Shown: positions 1 to 7,775 of the stretch, piece by piece
Numbering within the stretch: the first letter of the stretch is position 1
Layout of the letters: every line of letters starts with the position of its first letter
From: Clostridium beijerinckii HUN142
GTDB taxonomy: Bacteria; Bacillota; Clostridia; Clostridiales; Clostridiaceae
Length of the DNA: 59,418 nucleotides
Direction of reading: 5' to 3'
Assembly: GCF_000621745.1 (NCBI RefSeq)
Contig: NZ_JHXK01000035.1
Location: 1-59,418 of the forward strand
Position numbers and translations under genes: made by a program
The notes under the pieces: model-generated
What the model was told of the DNA's origin: nothing
The model's input: the letters and a program-made list of their open reading frames with translations, nothing else
The model's database searches: none

Positions 1-95
1 ATAAAATGTTACTGATATATAAAGAATTTTTTAAAGGCTAAGCGAAAGTTTTAGATTTATTTTTTTACTGGTATTTATGATGGTTAGGTTGTGCA
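1..95. repeat. 95-bp direct terminal repeat, left copy
   Basis: Bases 1-95 are identical to 59324-59418. This is what an assembler leaves when a circular molecule is written as a line, so the real circle would be about 59,323 bp. The copy runs from AT-rich intergenic DNA downstream of the LexA-like gene into the left half of the candidate attP. A true packaged terminal repeat is possible but less likely for a temperate phage with an integrase. Confidence 0.93.
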
Positions 96-116
96 ACCCA
101 GTTCAAACACCAGTAA
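66..116. other. attP: candidate attP (serine integrase attachment site)
   Basis: Directly after the integrase stop codon lies a roughly 50-bp imperfect palindrome. Inverted arms TACTGGT (66-72) and ACCAGTA (109-115) flank a small central palindrome, GGTTGTGCAACC. Length, symmetry and position beside the integrase match attP sites of large serine integrases. The crossover dinucleotide cannot be assigned without attB or attL/attR. The terminal repeat of the window ends in the centre of this site. Function is inferred. Confidence 0.6.
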
Positions 117-117
117 A

Positions 118-1644
118 TTATAAATTTGGTTGTATAGTAAACGCCTTATCTCCATCCCACAGTATACTCTTTATTATACTTTTTATTAATATTTGTTTAT
201 CATCTATTGTTAATTCATGCCACGTATTCACAATTTCTTTTATTTTATTTTGTAATATTTCTATATTAATAGTATCAATATCATTAGTTAAATTTTTACG
301 TTCAAGTAATAATAAACTTTCATTTAATTTTTCATTATCCCTTGATATTTCATTCATTTTACTAGTAACTGCATCAACAGCTGAACCTTCAAGAATTATT
401 AGTTTTTCTGTTAATTTATGCAGATCTGAATTATTTTTATCAATCGCTTTCTTAATTTTTTTAATATTTTTTGTTATATCTCCAGATGGCCTTTTATTTA
501 CATAGCTTTCTAACTCACTTTTATCCGAAGCCCAAGTATTTAAACTTTCTAATATGTCTTCTTCTAAATAAGTAGCGTTTATCCATCCAGTATTGCATAA
601 AGTTTTATCATATCGTTGTCTGGAACATCTAAAGTAGTAAGTTTTTGTTCCGTCTTTTCGCGTCTTACCTGGTTCTAAATACATTCCGCTGCCACAAGAA
701 CATTTAACCAGATGCGCTAAGAAGCTGTTTTGAGAGATTCTTGGTCTGGCTTCATTACCACGTTGTTTTATTTGTTCATTAGCTGTAATCCATAAACTAG
801 AGTCAACTATAGCTTCATGTTTGCTAACAGCAACAAACATCCCTTTGGCGTTAAATGTTTTTTTACCATTTTTAGATTTAGGTCTGCGATTATAAGGCAT
901 ATAACCATTTCCATTTAATTCGCCATATACTTCATAGCCTATTGATTTTAAATAGTTGGCACTTAATTCATCACTTTTGCAATAAGTTGGATTATTTATT
1001 ATATTAGCGACTGTCTTTACAGGCATATTAAGAATAGCGGCACTTTGGCGTATTGTATGCCCTTGAGCTAAAGTTTCAAAAGAAAGTTTTATTTTTTCTT
1101 TATATTCTGGAAGTAATTCTAGATATGTTACTATTTTACCGCCGACTTCAAGTTGAATAGACTTATATCCAGTAGGAGGAGTCCCACCAGACCATCTTCC
1201 AAGCTCTGCAAGTGATTTCATATTGTCCTTTATGCGTTGAGCAATGTTCATACGTTCCATTTCAGCAAAGCCTGCAATTAATGTCATCATCATCATTCCA
1301 ACAGGTGTGTTTGGATCAAAACCTTCGGTTATAGATACTAATGAAACATCATTTTTTCTTAGTATATCAAACGTATTCATAAAATCTATGATGTTTCTCG
1401 CAATTCTATCTACTTTATAACAAGCAATAATATCAAATTTTTTATGTGCTGCTAACATCATCATTCTTTTAAATGCAGGTCTATCAGTATTTTTCCCTGA
1501 GAATCCTTCATCTTCAAAAACCTCAAAAGTAGATTCATCATCATAACGTAGAAAGTAATCTCTACACATTTTTATCTGGTTTTTTATAGATTCTCCTTTA
1601 TCGGTTTCTTTCGATTTTCTAGAATATATAGCAATTCTTTTCAT
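118..1644 (-). CDS. int: large serine integrase
   Basis: A 508-residue site-specific recombinase, the normal size for phage large serine integrases. The N-terminal resolvase domain begins RIAIYSRKS, with Ser8 as the likely nucleophile; the segments CYKVDRIARN and FAEMERMNIAQRIK belong to the same fold. A recombinase domain follows (about 150-290), then a zinc ribbon (CSCG near 316, later Cys pair around 338-348) and a C-terminal coiled coil (about 380-450) that controls direction. The start has a good AAGGAGG site. It is transcribed leftwards towards the adjacent attP candidate. A separate directionality factor would be needed for excision; none was recognised, though several small early ORFs are candidates. 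Confidence 0.95.
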   Translation of the reverse strand: MKRIAIYSRKSKETDKGESIKNQIKMCRDYFLRYDDESTFEVFEDEGFSGKNTDRPAFKRMMMLAAHKKFDIIACYKVDRIARNIIDFMNTFDILRKNDVSLVSITEGFDPNTPVGMMMMTLIAGFAEMERMNIAQRIKDNMKSLAELGRWSGGTPPTGYKSIQLEVGGKIVTYLELLPEYKEKIKLSFETLAQGHTIRQSAAILNMPVKTVANIINNPTYCKSDELSANYLKSIGYEVYGELNGNGYMPYNRRPKSKNGKKTFNAKGMFVAVSKHEAIVDSSLWITANEQIKQRGNEARPRISQNSFLAHLVKCSCGSGMYLEPGKTRKDGTKTYYFRCSRQRYDKTLCNTGWINATYLEEDILESLNTWASDKSELESYVNKRPSGDITKNIKKIKKAIDKNNSDLHKLTEKLIILEGSAVDAVTSKMNEISRDNEKLNESLLLLERKNLTNDIDTINIEILQNKIKEIVNTWHELTIDDKQILIKSIIKSILWDGDKAFTIQPNL

Positions 1645-1660
1645 GTTATTCCTCCTTATG

Positions 1661-2104
1661 TTAACTAATCAATTTGGACAATAAGTTATATGGAATACCT
1701 ATATAAGTAGAAATTTGTTCAATAGTCATACCTTCCAATTCAATTTTATCAAAATCTATATTTAACATTTTAAAGGCAAAATAATTAGCCTGTTTTTCAA
1801 TCTTATCTTTATTAATGAAATTTTTGTTAAACGCAGCTTCGTAAATGTGTGTATGTAGCAAAGCATGTGCTAATTCATGAAGCAAAATAAATTTTTCCAT
1901 AGAGATATTTAGATCATTTCGGATAAAAACAATTTCTTTATCATTAAAATCCCGATAATAGAAACTATCATTGCCCCTTAAAAGAATATTTGTAGGCATT
2001 AATTTAACTATCTCTATTTCCAAGTAATCATATAATTCGTAAACATTTGTATAATTGTCATTGTCTTTGATTCCTAAAATTATGTTATCAATCCAAGAAT
2101 ACAT
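1661..2104 (-). CDS. ImmA/IrrE-type metallopeptidase
   Basis: A 147-residue protein with a zincin signature, LLHELAHALLH (HExxH, about residues 75-85), followed by a downstream acidic segment, as in ImmA/IrrE proteins. In ICEBs1 and many Firmicute phages ImmA cleaves the neighbouring repressor ImmR when induced. Here it lies directly downstream of the CI-like repressor on the minus strand and upstream of integrase. The three probably form one leftward operon. The arrangement suggests induction by proteolysis of the repressor rather than by RecA-stimulated self-cleavage, because the repressor lacks a LexA-type protease domain. Confidence 0.85.
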   Translation of the reverse strand: MYSWIDNIILGIKDNDNYTNVYELYDYLEIEIVKLMPTNILLRGNDSFYYRDFNDKEIVFIRNDLNISMEKFILLHELAHALLHTHIYEAAFNKNFINKDKIEKQANYFAFKMLNIDFDKIELEGMTIEQISTYIGIPYNLLSKLIS

Positions 2105-2113
2105 AGAATCACC

Positions 2114-2533
2114 CTATTTCTTATATTTAAGTCCCAATAATTGTAATTGGCTTAATAATTCATTCGCAAATTGAACTATTTCTTCATTAGAAAGTTTATT
2201 TGCGTCAAATCCTCCGAATCCCATAATAGCAGGCTGCTTCAAAATAAATTTCATAGCTGCCTCAGCGGTTTTAAATTCTTCGGTTTCATATGTATCTGAT
2301 TCTTCATGTATGTTTGAACATTCTTCAACTGTATTGGTTTCACTTTTCATAATATCATCAACCGCAATATCTAGAGCAGTAGCTAATTTATTTAAAATCA
2401 TAACTGATGGATTTTTCTTTTCATCTCGTTCTAAAGCACTTATGTAACTAGCGTTAACACCGCTAAGCCTTGATAACTCATTAACTCCTATCTTTTTTGA
2501 TTCTCTTATTTTCTTTATGTTCTCACCGAACAT
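2114..2533 (-). CDS. CI/ImmR-like XRE-family repressor
   Basis: A 139-residue protein with an N-terminal lambda-type HTH (about residues 1-65: IKKIRESKKIGVNELSRLSG, then YISALERDEKKNPSVM). An acidic linker and a helical C-terminal tail probably serve for oligomerisation. An upstream in-frame ATG at 2551 exists, but the GGAAGG motif on the minus strand fits the ATG at 2533. No Ser/Lys autoprotease domain is present, so inactivation probably depends on the adjacent ImmA-like protease. It faces the switch region with six operator copies, which is its likely binding site. Confidence 0.88.
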   Translation of the reverse strand: MFGENIKKIRESKKIGVNELSRLSGVNASYISALERDEKKNPSVMILNKLATALDIAVDDIMKSETNTVEECSNIHEESDTYETEEFKTAEAAMKFILKQPAIMGFGGFDANKLSNEEIVQFANELLSQLQLLGLKYKK

Positions 2534-2583
2534 GATATCACAACCTTCCAATATTAATTAACTATTGACTATAACTGGAATTT

Positions 2584-2754
2584 ATATTCCCATGGAATAT
2601 ATTATATGCTAATAGAATATAAAGTCAATAGTAAATTGAAGAAAAATTAAGATATATGCTGTTAGAATATGGTAATTCACTGTAATCGTGTCCTAGGAGA
2701 ATACGATTGTTTGTGTGTTCTAATAGAACATGATAGTATATTCTCATAGGATAC
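2584..2754. promoter_or_regulatory. genetic switch: six 17-bp palindromic operators
   Basis: Six related 17-bp palindromes lie between the divergent repressor and Cro-like genes: 2584-2600, 2604-2620, 2654-2670, 2688-2704, 2715-2731 and 2738-2754. A consensus by eye is RTRTTCTNNTAGAATAY; copy 5 reads GTGTTCTAATAGAACAT. Copies 1-3 group near the leftward promoter and copies 4-6 near the rightward genes, like the OL/OR arrangement of lambdoid switches. Likely ligands are the CI-like and Cro-like proteins. Confidence 0.88.
2601..2628 (-). promoter_or_regulatory. leftward repressor promoter
   Basis: On the minus strand a -35 TTGACT (plus 2623-2628) and -10 TATAAT (plus 2601-2606) are separated by 16 bp. 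Operator copy 2 overlaps the spacer and the -10, and copy 1 lies just downstream. Repressor binding there would give autoregulation of the repressor-protease-integrase operon. Confidence 0.75.
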
Positions 2755-2768
2755 AAGGAGGTGAAAAC

Positions 2769-2960
2769 ATGGGCAATAAAATAAAAAATAAAAGGAAATT
2801 ATTAAATATGACAGTGTACGATGTTGCTGAAGCAACAGGCTTATCAGCTACGTATATTTCTAATTTAGAGAACGAACAGAAGACAAACCCAAGTAAAGAA
2901 ACCATGGACAAGATAGCAACTGCACTAGATAGTTCGGTGATTGAATTATTCTTTGAGTAA
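2769..2960 (+). CDS. Cro-like XRE-family regulator
   Basis: A 63-residue protein that is essentially one lambda-type HTH: MTVYDVAEATGLSATYISN with LENEQKTNPSKETMDKIA following. A strong AAGGAGGTG site fixes the ATG at 2769. It is the first rightward gene after the operator cluster and diverges from the CI-like gene, the usual place for Cro. It probably competes for the same six operators and commits the phage to lytic growth. Confidence 0.85.
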   Translation: MGNKIKNKRKLLNMTVYDVAEATGLSATYISNLENEQKTNPSKETMDKIATALDSSVIELFFE

Positions 2961-3015
2961 CAAATAAAAGCGTCCAAGCATACAATGAAGATGATTTATT
3001 TTAGGAGTGATCAAA

Positions 3016-3156
3016 TTGCATTATGAAATTAGATGCGAAGTAACCGATGAATTTAAAAAACTAGTTACGCGAAACATGCTTATTTTGTATGAAAAATACA
3101 AAGATAATGAAAAGATATTTCCTAAAAAAGAAAATGAAGAAAATAATAAACAATAA
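3016..3156 (+). CDS. small hypothetical early protein (TTG start)
   Basis: A 46-residue ORF read from TTG with an AGGAGTGATC ribosome binding site. The product is charged (MHYEIRCEVTDEFKKL at the start, Lys/Glu-rich tail). No family recognised. Position right after cro makes an early regulatory or excisionase-like role conceivable, but nothing in the sequence proves it. Confidence 0.55.
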   Translation: MHYEIRCEVTDEFKKLVTRNMLILYEKYKDNEKIFPKKENEENNKQ

Positions 3157-3219
3157 TGATAAATAGGCCAAGTTGCCTATGATGAATTGATTAACATAAT
3201 AAAGGGAGGTCTTTATATT

Positions 3220-3426
3220 ATGAACCATGGTGAGAAAGATGATGAAGAATGTTTAGTCTCATTAAGTAATATAATTGTAGATTTACTTAATGATAAAAGG
3301 ATCTCAAATGATATTAGATGTGAATATGCAAGTAAGTTTCAAAATGTATTCCCAGCTATTGCATTGTTATCAATGGATTATGCAAAAAAGCAATATGGAG
3401 TGGAACATACAGACAAATCAAGCTAA
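3220..3426 (+). CDS. hypothetical early protein
   Basis: A 68-residue ORF. The ATG at 3220 is chosen because AAAGGGAGG precedes it by a normal distance; a longer reading from 3187 lacks a ribosome site. Predicted helical, acidic N-terminus (MNHGEKDDEECLVSLSN). No family recognised. It lies between the Cro-like gene and the antirepressor. Confidence 0.65.
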   Translation: MNHGEKDDEECLVSLSNIIVDLLNDKRISNDIRCEYASKFQNVFPAIALLSMDYAKKQYGVEHTDKSS

Positions 3427-3478
3427 AGAATTTACAAAACTACGAGACATAATTTACCAAAAGTAAAGGAGGAGCTTT

Positions 3479-4213
3479 ATGAATAATTTATTAATCAAAT
3501 CAGTTGAGTTTTTCGGAGATAGCTTAGTAGCTGTTAAAGATGAAGCAACAGGAAAAATTTTTACAGGAGTTAGTTACATTTGCAAAGGAATAGGGCTAAG
3601 TAAAAGCCAGAAAGATACTCAAGTACAAAATATACAAAATGATTTAGTGCTAAATAAAGGGTGCTTGAAATTTCAAGCAGGGGTAATTGACCCAAACAAT
3701 GAGGTTTTAGGAATAGAATTAGATTTTCTTCCACTATGGTTAGCAAAGATATCTATAACACCTAAGATGCAGGAAGAGCAACCAGAAGTAGCTGAAAAGT
3801 TAGTCAACTATCAACTAAGAGCAAAAGATGTACTAGCCAAAGCATTTATCAAACCAATATCTAAAGAGCTACAAGCAATTCTAATGATAGATGAAAAAAC
3901 AGTAGAGCTCGATAACAGAATGACTAAGATAGAAAACAATACAACAATTGATTATTCACAACAACAAGAATTAAATGATCTAGCAAATAAGAAAGTAGTA
4001 GCAATTCTAGGTGGAAAAGATACAGCTGCATATAGAGAATTAGCAAAGAAAGCATTCAGAAGTTTTTGGCATGATTACAAGAATAAATTAAATGTAAATT
4101 CTTATAGAAATACTTTAATTAAAGACTTTGAATCAGCTAAGCAAGCAATCATTAATTGGAAGCCCACCAGAGAACTAGAGTTAATGATTAAAGGATGTAA
4201 TAGTCCAAGTTAA
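3479..4213 (+). CDS. phage antirepressor (P22_AR-N / ORF6C type)
   Basis: A 244-residue protein. The N-terminal half (about 1-120, with FFGDSLVAVKDEATGKIF and LPLWLAKISITPKM) matches the P22 antirepressor N-terminal domain. The C-terminal half (about 125-240, ending AYRELAKKAFRSFWHDYKNKL, with YRNTLIKDFE and KPTRELELMI) matches ORF6C. Such proteins bind or titrate phage repressors and promote lytic growth. AAAGGAGGAG precedes the ATG. It sits in the early rightward operon, where it would act against the CI-like repressor. Confidence 0.88.
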   Translation: MNNLLIKSVEFFGDSLVAVKDEATGKIFTGVSYICKGIGLSKSQKDTQVQNIQNDLVLNKGCLKFQAGVIDPNNEVLGIELDFLPLWLAKISITPKMQEEQPEVAEKLVNYQLRAKDVLAKAFIKPISKELQAILMIDEKTVELDNRMTKIENNTTIDYSQQQELNDLANKKVVAILGGKDTAAYRELAKKAFRSFWHDYKNKLNVNSYRNTLIKDFESAKQAIINWKPTRELELMIKGCNSPS

Positions 4214-4251
4214 TCAACATAATAAAAATATTGTAGGAGGTTATTTTATCA

Positions 4252-4536
4252 ATGATAGAAAGAACTATCTATGAATGTGAACACTGTCATAAGAGAAGGT
4301 TAATTAATAAGTCAGCTATGAAAAAACATGAAGGTATATGTTGGTATAACAATAAGAATAAAACTTGTCTAACTTGTTCCGGTTATGTTTATGAGCCACC
4401 ATATTTAGAACCTCACCCAGAGCTAGATGGATGCCCAAATGAACATATAGATGCAATTAGATATTGCGAATATGAGGATAAAAATTTAGACGCAGAGCCA
4501 GTTATAAATTGTGAGCACTGGAGGGAAAGAGATTGA
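4252..4536 (+). CDS. Cys/His-rich zinc-binding hypothetical protein
   Basis: A 94-residue protein with CEHCHKRR near the N-terminus, a C2H2-like spacing (MKKHEGIC), a CLTC pair around residue 40, and CPNEH and CEH further on. It probably binds one or two zinc ions. Such small zinc proteins are common in the early regions of clostridial phages; function unknown. Its stop codon overlaps the next start. Confidence 0.7.
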   Translation: MIERTIYECEHCHKRRLINKSAMKKHEGICWYNNKNKTCLTCSGYVYEPPYLEPHPELDGCPNEHIDAIRYCEYEDKNLDAEPVINCEHWRERD

Positions 4537-4715
4537 AAGAAGTAGGTGGAGTGTTTATGAAAGATGGACAGCTTTGGGAGATACTCAAATACGACTACAT
4601 TGAAGATTCTTATGTGTGTAATAACTTAAGTTCATTAGAGCTGGAGATTGATAAATTTAGAGAGGAAGAAATGGGGGATAAAAAAGATGAGAAACTTCGT
4701 ATTAAAATTCAATAA
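4533..4715 (+). CDS. hypothetical protein (TTG start)
   Basis: A 60-residue acidic protein read from TTG 8 bases after GGAGG; an internal ATG at 4557 has its own weaker GTAGGTGG site and is an alternative start. It overlaps the preceding stop by four bases, implying translational coupling. No family recognised. Confidence 0.6.
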   Translation: MKEVGGVFMKDGQLWEILKYDYIEDSYVCNNLSSLELEIDKFREEEMGDKKDEKLRIKIQ

Positions 4716-4782
4716 TCATGAATCTAAAGAAGAAATCTTAAAGAGAATCAATGAAACATTGGTACAAGCTTATGGGAAGTGA
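4687..4782 (+). CDS. possible 31-residue overlapping ORF
   Basis: MRNFVLKFNNHESKEEILKR, continuing to VQAYGK, is read in a different frame from the ORFs on both sides, with GGGGGAT ahead of its ATG. It bridges 4533-4715 and 4751-4960 and has a protein-like composition. It could be a real small gene or the remains of a longer one. Weak evidence. Confidence 0.35.
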   Translation: MRNFVLKFNNHESKEEILKRINETLVQAYGK

Positions 4783-4960
4783 CTTTCATTACAAAAGGTG
4801 TAAAGTGTGCCATGTGAAATACAACGTAAGTATAAAAAATAAAATCAAAGATAAAGATTATGTATGTTTTGAATGCGAAGAAAAGGCTAAGAAAGCTAAG
4901 AAGAAGTATGGCAATACACCAAGAGTACTAATTAAAAATAAAAATAGAGTTAATGCGTGA
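4751..4960 (+). CDS. small zinc-ribbon protein
   Basis: A 69-residue basic protein with two CxxC knuckles (CKVCHVKYNV near residue 17 and CFECEEKAKK near 40) and a Lys-rich tail: a single zinc ribbon likely to bind nucleic acid. The ribosome site is weak, so translation may be coupled to the ORFs upstream. Confidence 0.6.
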   Translation: MKHWYKLMGSDFHYKRCKVCHVKYNVSIKNKIKDKDYVCFECEEKAKKAKKKYGNTPRVLIKNKNRVNA

Positions 4961-4993
4961 TGTGTGGATATCATGAAGGAAGGAGACTGATAT

Positions 4994-5386
4994 ATGAATA
5001 GACCACAGGATTTACCCAACCGATTAGAATGTGCATATTGCAAAAGAAATTATAGACATGGTGGCGAATGTGGAGGCAAAGATATAAACAGAAATGAAAC
5101 TGGATGTCTATTCTTCAGTATGGATTCTAAAGGATGTATAAGGACACAAGATTTAATACTTCCTTTTAATTTGTACATGGACATTCCACCATTAAATATG
5201 TGGGATGATAGTTGGACAATATGCGGGAACGATACAAAAGTGAGAATAAATAAAATATACGCTTTAAGTTGGGATAAGCAAAAAGGCATATTAAAAGTGA
5301 AAGCAAATGTTGATTACTATATCAATGAGTTCAGCAAAGAATATGTAGATAATAAAAATAAACCAGTTTTGAAGGTCATTAAATAA
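4994..5386 (+). CDS. hypothetical protein with Cys-rich N-terminus
   Basis: A 130-residue protein with an AAGGAGACTG site. The first 50 residues contain six Cys (CAYCKRNYRHGGECGG, then two more), likely a metal site. The remainder looks like a small beta-rich domain (WDDSWTICGNDTKVRINK). No family recognised. Confidence 0.7.
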   Translation: MNRPQDLPNRLECAYCKRNYRHGGECGGKDINRNETGCLFFSMDSKGCIRTQDLILPFNLYMDIPPLNMWDDSWTICGNDTKVRINKIYALSWDKQKGILKVKANVDYYINEFSKEYVDNKNKPVLKVIK

Positions 5387-5429
5387 TTCAGAGCGTGTAG
5401 GCGCATCGAAGAAAGGATTTAGAATTAAC

Positions 5430-5630
5430 ATGATAGTAAAAATACAAAAGTCTTTAAATGATAACAGTATGCTTATCTATAGTGAAGATAGAGAAATAGT
5501 ATATCAAGATACTTTGAATCCAGATATAGACAAAGCATTAGGTAATAAATGCAAAGGATATTTTGAAGCTGAATTAGATGGAAAAAATCAATTAGTAATT
5601 GGCAAAAAAGTAAAAAATCAAAATTGGTGA
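5430..5630 (+). CDS. hypothetical protein
   Basis: A 66-residue protein with a beta-rich pattern (MIVKIQKSLNDNSMLIYSED). The ribosome site AAGAAAGGA lies about 12 bases upstream. No family recognised; early operon. Confidence 0.6.
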   Translation: MIVKIQKSLNDNSMLIYSEDREIVYQDTLNPDIDKALGNKCKGYFEAELDGKNQLVIGKKVKNQNW

Positions 5631-5682
5631 TAGTACACCATACTGAAATACTATGAAAATAAATAAGAAAGGATGATTAATT

Positions 5683-5958
5683 ATGAAAAGTACTGGCGTA
5701 ACAAGACCATTAGATCAATTAGGAAGAATAGTAATACCAATGGAGTTAAGAAGAACTTTAAAACTAAATGAAGGAGATAAATTACAAATCTTTGTAGAAG
5801 GTGAAGATATCATTTTAAGAAAGTATAAAGTGGGCTGCCATTGTTGCGGAGAAATGAAAGGGTTAACAAAAGTATTTGATTTAGATATCTGTCCTAAATG
5901 TTTAGTTGAGTTTAAGAAAGCAGCGGAATTAATTGATAAAGCAAGAAAGGTTAAATAA
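5683..5958 (+). CDS. AbrB/SpoVT-family transcriptional regulator
   Basis: A 91-residue protein. Residues 1-50 (STGVTRPLDQLGRIVIPMEL, then LNEGDKLQIFVEGEDIIL) are a canonical AbrB-type swapped-hairpin DNA-binding domain. The C-terminal half has a CHCCGEMKG / CPKC zinc knuckle, a common form in clostridial AbrB homologues. It probably acts as a dimer or tetramer on host or phage promoters. AAGGATG precedes the start. Confidence 0.9.
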   Translation: MKSTGVTRPLDQLGRIVIPMELRRTLKLNEGDKLQIFVEGEDIILRKYKVGCHCCGEMKGLTKVFDLDICPKCLVEFKKAAELIDKARKVK

Positions 5959-5960
5959 CA

Positions 5961-6086
5961 ATGGAAGGTTACCAAATAAGAATAATCGGAAAACAGTTTA
6001 TTATATGGTTTAATCCAAGCACACATGATTTTAAAACTACAGACAGGAGGAAGAAGAGTGATAAACAAAGAGTTAGAGATATCTAA
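5961..6086 (+). CDS. small hypothetical protein
   Basis: A 41-residue ORF starting MEGYQIRIIGKQFIIWFNPS with a basic C-terminus. It starts two bases after the AbrB-like gene ends and overlaps the next ORF. No family recognised. Confidence 0.5.
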   Translation: MEGYQIRIIGKQFIIWFNPSTHDFKTTDRRKKSDKQRVRDI

Positions 6087-6201
6087 AGATATAGCAAATA
6101 TGTTTCTAATGAATCATTTAAATTTAACAGCAGCATTAAGACAAGCTGCAATAGATTTTAGCAAGAAGGAAAAGGAAAATGAAGGAATGCGAAGAGGTTG
6201 A
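6058..6201 (+). CDS. small hypothetical protein (GTG start)
   Basis: A 47-residue ORF read from GTG after a strong ACAGGAGG site. The product is helical (INKELEISKDIANMFLMNHL). It overlaps both neighbours in other frames, a packing typical of this operon. Confidence 0.55.
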   Translation: MINKELEISKDIANMFLMNHLNLTAALRQAAIDFSKKEKENEGMRRG

Positions 6202-6640
6202 TATTGTTTATCCTATCGAGTATGACAGCTGCGGAAGAATGAAATATAATCCAGGACTACATTTTTCACAATTTAAGCCTTGGACTGATGAAGATTTAGA
6301 TTACCTAATTAACTGGTACAACATTATAGGTTTAGAGGAAATGTCTCTTGCATTAGGCAAAACCGAATCTAAGGTGATTAATATGGTATACAAGCTAAGA
6401 AACAAGGGATTAATGAAAACAGTTCAAGATACAAGAAGTAAAAGGCAATTAAGACATGTAACTAGTAAAACTAGGGTAAGAAAAGTCAAACCAGAAGATA
6501 TAGAAAATATTTTAAAACTAAAAATTACTAAAACTAATAAGGAAATAGCAGAAATGTACAACGTAAGCGTGAGTGTATTAATTAAAAGAATAGCAGAATA
6601 TAAAAGCTATCCTGGACAACCGGCAAGTAATCCAAGATAG
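6179..6640 (+). CDS. putative DNA-binding protein with two HTH segments
   Basis: A 153-residue protein. Residues about 38-75 (PWTDEDLDYLINWYN, then EEMSLALGKTESKVINMVYK) resemble a SANT/Myb-like or sigma-like HTH. Residues about 110-145 (ILKLKITKTNKEIAEMYNVS, then VLIKRIAEY) form a second HTH. It may be an early regulator. Family assignment uncertain. Confidence 0.7.
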   Translation: MKECEEVDIVYPIEYDSCGRMKYNPGLHFSQFKPWTDEDLDYLINWYNIIGLEEMSLALGKTESKVINMVYKLRNKGLMKTVQDTRSKRQLRHVTSKTRVRKVKPEDIENILKLKITKTNKEIAEMYNVSVSVLIKRIAEYKSYPGQPASNPR

Positions 6641-6691
6641 CATAGAAAATCAATCAAGAACAATTATATCACAGAGAGGAGATAATGCAAG

Positions 6692-6877
6692 TTGGTTAGT
6701 TTAAAACAATTAAAAGAAAGAGCAGCAGTAGTTAATTCACATGTAAATGATGTAAGAAACGCTTTGCCTGATAATGATATAGCTGAGTACCTAGAAAATG
6801 ACTATTCAGTGCTTTATGACATGATTTTAGATATAGCTGAAGCTTTAGACGGTGTATTATCGGATGTTGAAAAGTAG
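6692..6877 (+). CDS. small helical hypothetical protein (TTG start)
   Basis: A 61-residue acidic, helical protein (VSLKQLKERAAVVNSHVNDV). GAGAGGAG lies upstream of the TTG. No family recognised; followed 7 bases later by another small helical ORF. Confidence 0.6.
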   Translation: MVSLKQLKERAAVVNSHVNDVRNALPDNDIAEYLENDYSVLYDMILDIAEALDGVLSDVEK

Positions 6878-6884
6878 GTGAAAT

Positions 6885-7073
6885 ATGAATTTAATTACTG
6901 AAACCAAAAGGAGATTGGAATATATAAAAAAAGAATTAGAAGAATTAAAAGCATTTAGTGAGATATATTGCATATCTGGAATTGCGAGAGAGCATTTGAA
7001 TAGCGAAATATCAAAGACCGAGAACAATATAAAATATTATTCAGAAATATTAGAGAAATTGGAGGAAAAATAA
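6885..7073 (+). CDS. small coiled-coil protein
   Basis: A 62-residue protein, almost wholly a predicted coiled coil (TKRRLEYIKKELEELKAFSE). GTAGGTG precedes the ATG. It ends one base before the annealing-protein gene, suggesting a coupled operon and perhaps an accessory to recombination; function unknown. Confidence 0.65.
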   Translation: MNLITETKRRLEYIKKELEELKAFSEIYCISGIAREHLNSEISKTENNIKYYSEILEKLEEK

Positions 7074-7763
7074 ATGGAGTTACAATTTAGACCTTTAAGA
7101 GCGAGTGAGATAGATGTGAGAGTAGCGCAAGTTAAGCAAAATGGATTATCACTATTACTATATAAGGATGCACGTTGCGATATGAACCTATTAGATGAAA
7201 CAGTTGGACCTTATAACTGGAAAAAGTCTTATTCAAGAGATAATGCAAATTGCACAGTAAGCTTATGGGATAGTGAGAAAGGCGAATGGATATCTAAAGA
7301 GGATACAGGAACAGAAAGCTTTACAGAAAAAGAGAAAGGTCTTGCTAGTGATAGTTTTAAAAGAGCTTGCTTTAATTGGGGGATTGGCAGAGAACTTTAT
7401 ACAGCACCTTTTATATGGGTTAGCAATGCAAGTATATCTGCTCAAACAGTAAATGGAAAAACCGTTTATAAGTGTAACGATAGGTTTGTGGTTGAAAGTA
7501 TAGAGTACGATAACAACAAAAATATAACTGGAATAGTCATTAAAAATGTAACTGCAAAAAATCAAGCATACCCTTCAAGTGGTAAAGCTCCAGACAAGCC
7601 AAAAGAAGAGCCTAAAACAGGACAAACTAACTCTAACGAAGGAAGTGCCCCAAAGCATTATAAATGTATTGATTGCACCAAGGATGTTGCTGAAAATGTA
7701 GCTAAATTTAGTCATCAAAAATATAAAAAGATCTTATGTATGGACTGCCAAAAGAAACAATAA
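7074..7763 (+). CDS. Rad52/Sak-family single-strand annealing protein
   Basis: A 229-residue recombinase of the Rad52/22 type. The core (about 1-150) has the family hallmarks: VKQNGLSLLLYKDARCDMN, LDETVGPYNWKKSY, KEDTGTESFTEKEKGLASDS and FKRACFNWGIGRELY. It anneals complementary strands in phage recombination and replication. A Pro/Lys-rich linker leads to a C-terminal zinc finger (CIDCTKDVAEN, then CMDCQKKQ). It opens the recombination-replication block, with a DnaD-like protein and helicase downstream. Confidence 0.92.
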   Translation: MELQFRPLRASEIDVRVAQVKQNGLSLLLYKDARCDMNLLDETVGPYNWKKSYSRDNANCTVSLWDSEKGEWISKEDTGTESFTEKEKGLASDSFKRACFNWGIGRELYTAPFIWVSNASISAQTVNGKTVYKCNDRFVVESIEYDNNKNITGIVIKNVTAKNQAYPSSGKAPDKPKEEPKTGQTNSNEGSAPKHYKCIDCTKDVAENVAKFSHQKYKKILCMDCQKKQ

Positions 7764-7775
7764 TGAGGTGATTAC

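Noticed and set aside
1..95. 95-bp repeat as attL/attR duplication of an integrated prophage
   Set aside because: Serine integrase cores are only a few bases; a 95-bp identity made mostly of phage intergenic DNA is better explained by circular overlap.
77..505. 142-residue plus-strand ORF opposite the integrase
   Set aside because: Antisense to a clearly coding integrase, hydrophobic low-complexity product, no ribosome site. A shadow of AT-rich coding DNA.
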